A stretch of 64,000 bases of DNA from Branchipolynoe longqiensis. Lineage: Eukaryota > Annelida > Polychaeta > Phyllodocida > Polynoidae. A program made the position numbers and the translations under genes. Position 1 is the first letter of the stretch. Every line of letters begins with the position of its first letter. Under the pieces are notes generated by a model, which searched no databases, had not been told where the DNA came from, and saw nothing but the letters and a program-made list of their open reading frames with translations. Shown here piece by piece: positions 63,821 to 64,000 of the stretch. The stretch lies in contig CM059194.1 in NCBI GenBank assembly GCA_030323885.1, positions 2,233,889 through 2,297,888 on the forward strand, read 5' to 3'.

Positions 63821-64000
63821 TTTTGATAGCGGGAGGATATGTTTTGGAGTCAAGACTCGAGCATATGTAACAGCACTAATGATGTCCTGACCAAATGAGA
63901 ATGACAGCAGGTGGACCTTGTCAGAGGTAACAGACTGACAACCACCAAGAAGCACCTCTAAGAAGTGAACAAGACAATCAGGAAGTTGAACATAACTTTC
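63821..64000 (-). CDS. N-terminal segment of the nuclease gene, partial
   Basis: Minus-strand open stretch entering from the window edge: YVQLPDCLVHFLEVLLGG, DKVHLLSFSFGQDIISAVTY, PKHILP. It stays open until TAA shortly after the frameshift to the next segment. The SFGQDI and PKHI...LTG words are ones I associate with the same family. The start codon lies outside the window. Confidence 0.65.

Larger units (their letters stand above)
60413..64000 (-). pseudogene. Broken intronless gene: large FEN/XPG-like nuclease with Cys-rich tail
   Basis: Four open segments on the minus strand read as one protein of over 1200 residues, running off the window's right edge. Breaks: a frameshift near 63810-63830 (…TPKHILP / AIKTLTGNVELIKTLN…), a frameshift near 61985-62000 (…HMERLE / WRDPIKKLNLQ…), and an in-frame TAG at 60857-60859 (…FTCSM / SLNTNIKAVNKL…). 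There are no splice sites at the junctions and no introns elsewhere, so decay or sequencing error is more likely than splicing. I recall multi-copy uncharacterised proteins with this layout in cnidarians, molluscs and fish. The intronless state, decay and multi-copy habit suggest a mobile element or an expanding selfish family. Function unassigned; nuclease activity is inferred from motif spacing only. Confidence 0.75.

Overview
This is eukaryotic, almost certainly metazoan, DNA. It is dominated by tRNA-derived SINEs, non-LTR retrotransposon (LINE) remnants, short inverted-repeat elements and minisatellites. There are no operons, dense bacterial ORFs or prophage modules. A copy at 17.95-18.28 kb of a SINE whose core I associate with many molluscan genomes makes a mollusc the best guess; I could not check this by search. 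A 500-N assembly gap lies at 3160-3659. Long open frames over low-complexity tracts (11.7-14.8, 18.8-19.3, 23.5-25.8 and 46.6-47.5 kb) are compositional artefacts and are annotated as repeats.

Layout. 0-10 kb: intergenic DNA with 54-bp, 11-bp, 8-bp and 59-bp minisatellites, a ~105-bp tandem family and a short inverted-repeat element (MITE-A). 10-16 kb: a SINE, a LINE 3' end, 2.1 kb of G/T-rich repeat facing 0.8 kb of A/C-rich repeat, and a foldback element. 16-26 kb: a CAGGGG-ended element, a 19-bp minisatellite, the mollusc-type SINE, TTAA-ended elements, an element with perfect 32-bp inverted ends and a 7-bp target duplication, and several C-rich tracts. 26-31 kb: tandem duplications, opposed SINE pairs and a CTCACAGC minisatellite. 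31.6-36 kb: a ~95-bp tandem array split by a LINE (endonuclease plus reverse transcriptase, minus strand, three lesions). 36-45 kb: a second LINE lineage fossil, duplicated tRNA-like sequences, many SINEs and an 18-bp minisatellite. 45.9-47.9 kb: a large foldback element enclosing a palindromic microsatellite. 49-54 kb: repeat-built noncoding DNA bounded by 227-bp near-identical direct repeats. 54-60 kb: two more mobile elements with clear target duplications (7 bp and 9 bp) and a G/A-rich tract.

The most notable item is at the right edge. From 60413 to the window end, minus strand, runs an intronless, broken gene for a protein of more than 1200 residues. Its first half carries a DNID...TLSEAGTSHR motif block. 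Its second half carries the full set of spaced acidic residues expected of a FEN/XPG-like (PIN-fold) nuclease, and it ends in an eight-cysteine cluster and an acidic tail. I recall multi-copy uncharacterised animal proteins of this kind but know no assigned function. A mobile-element or genome-defence nuclease is an inference. No intact host protein-coding gene was identified with confidence.
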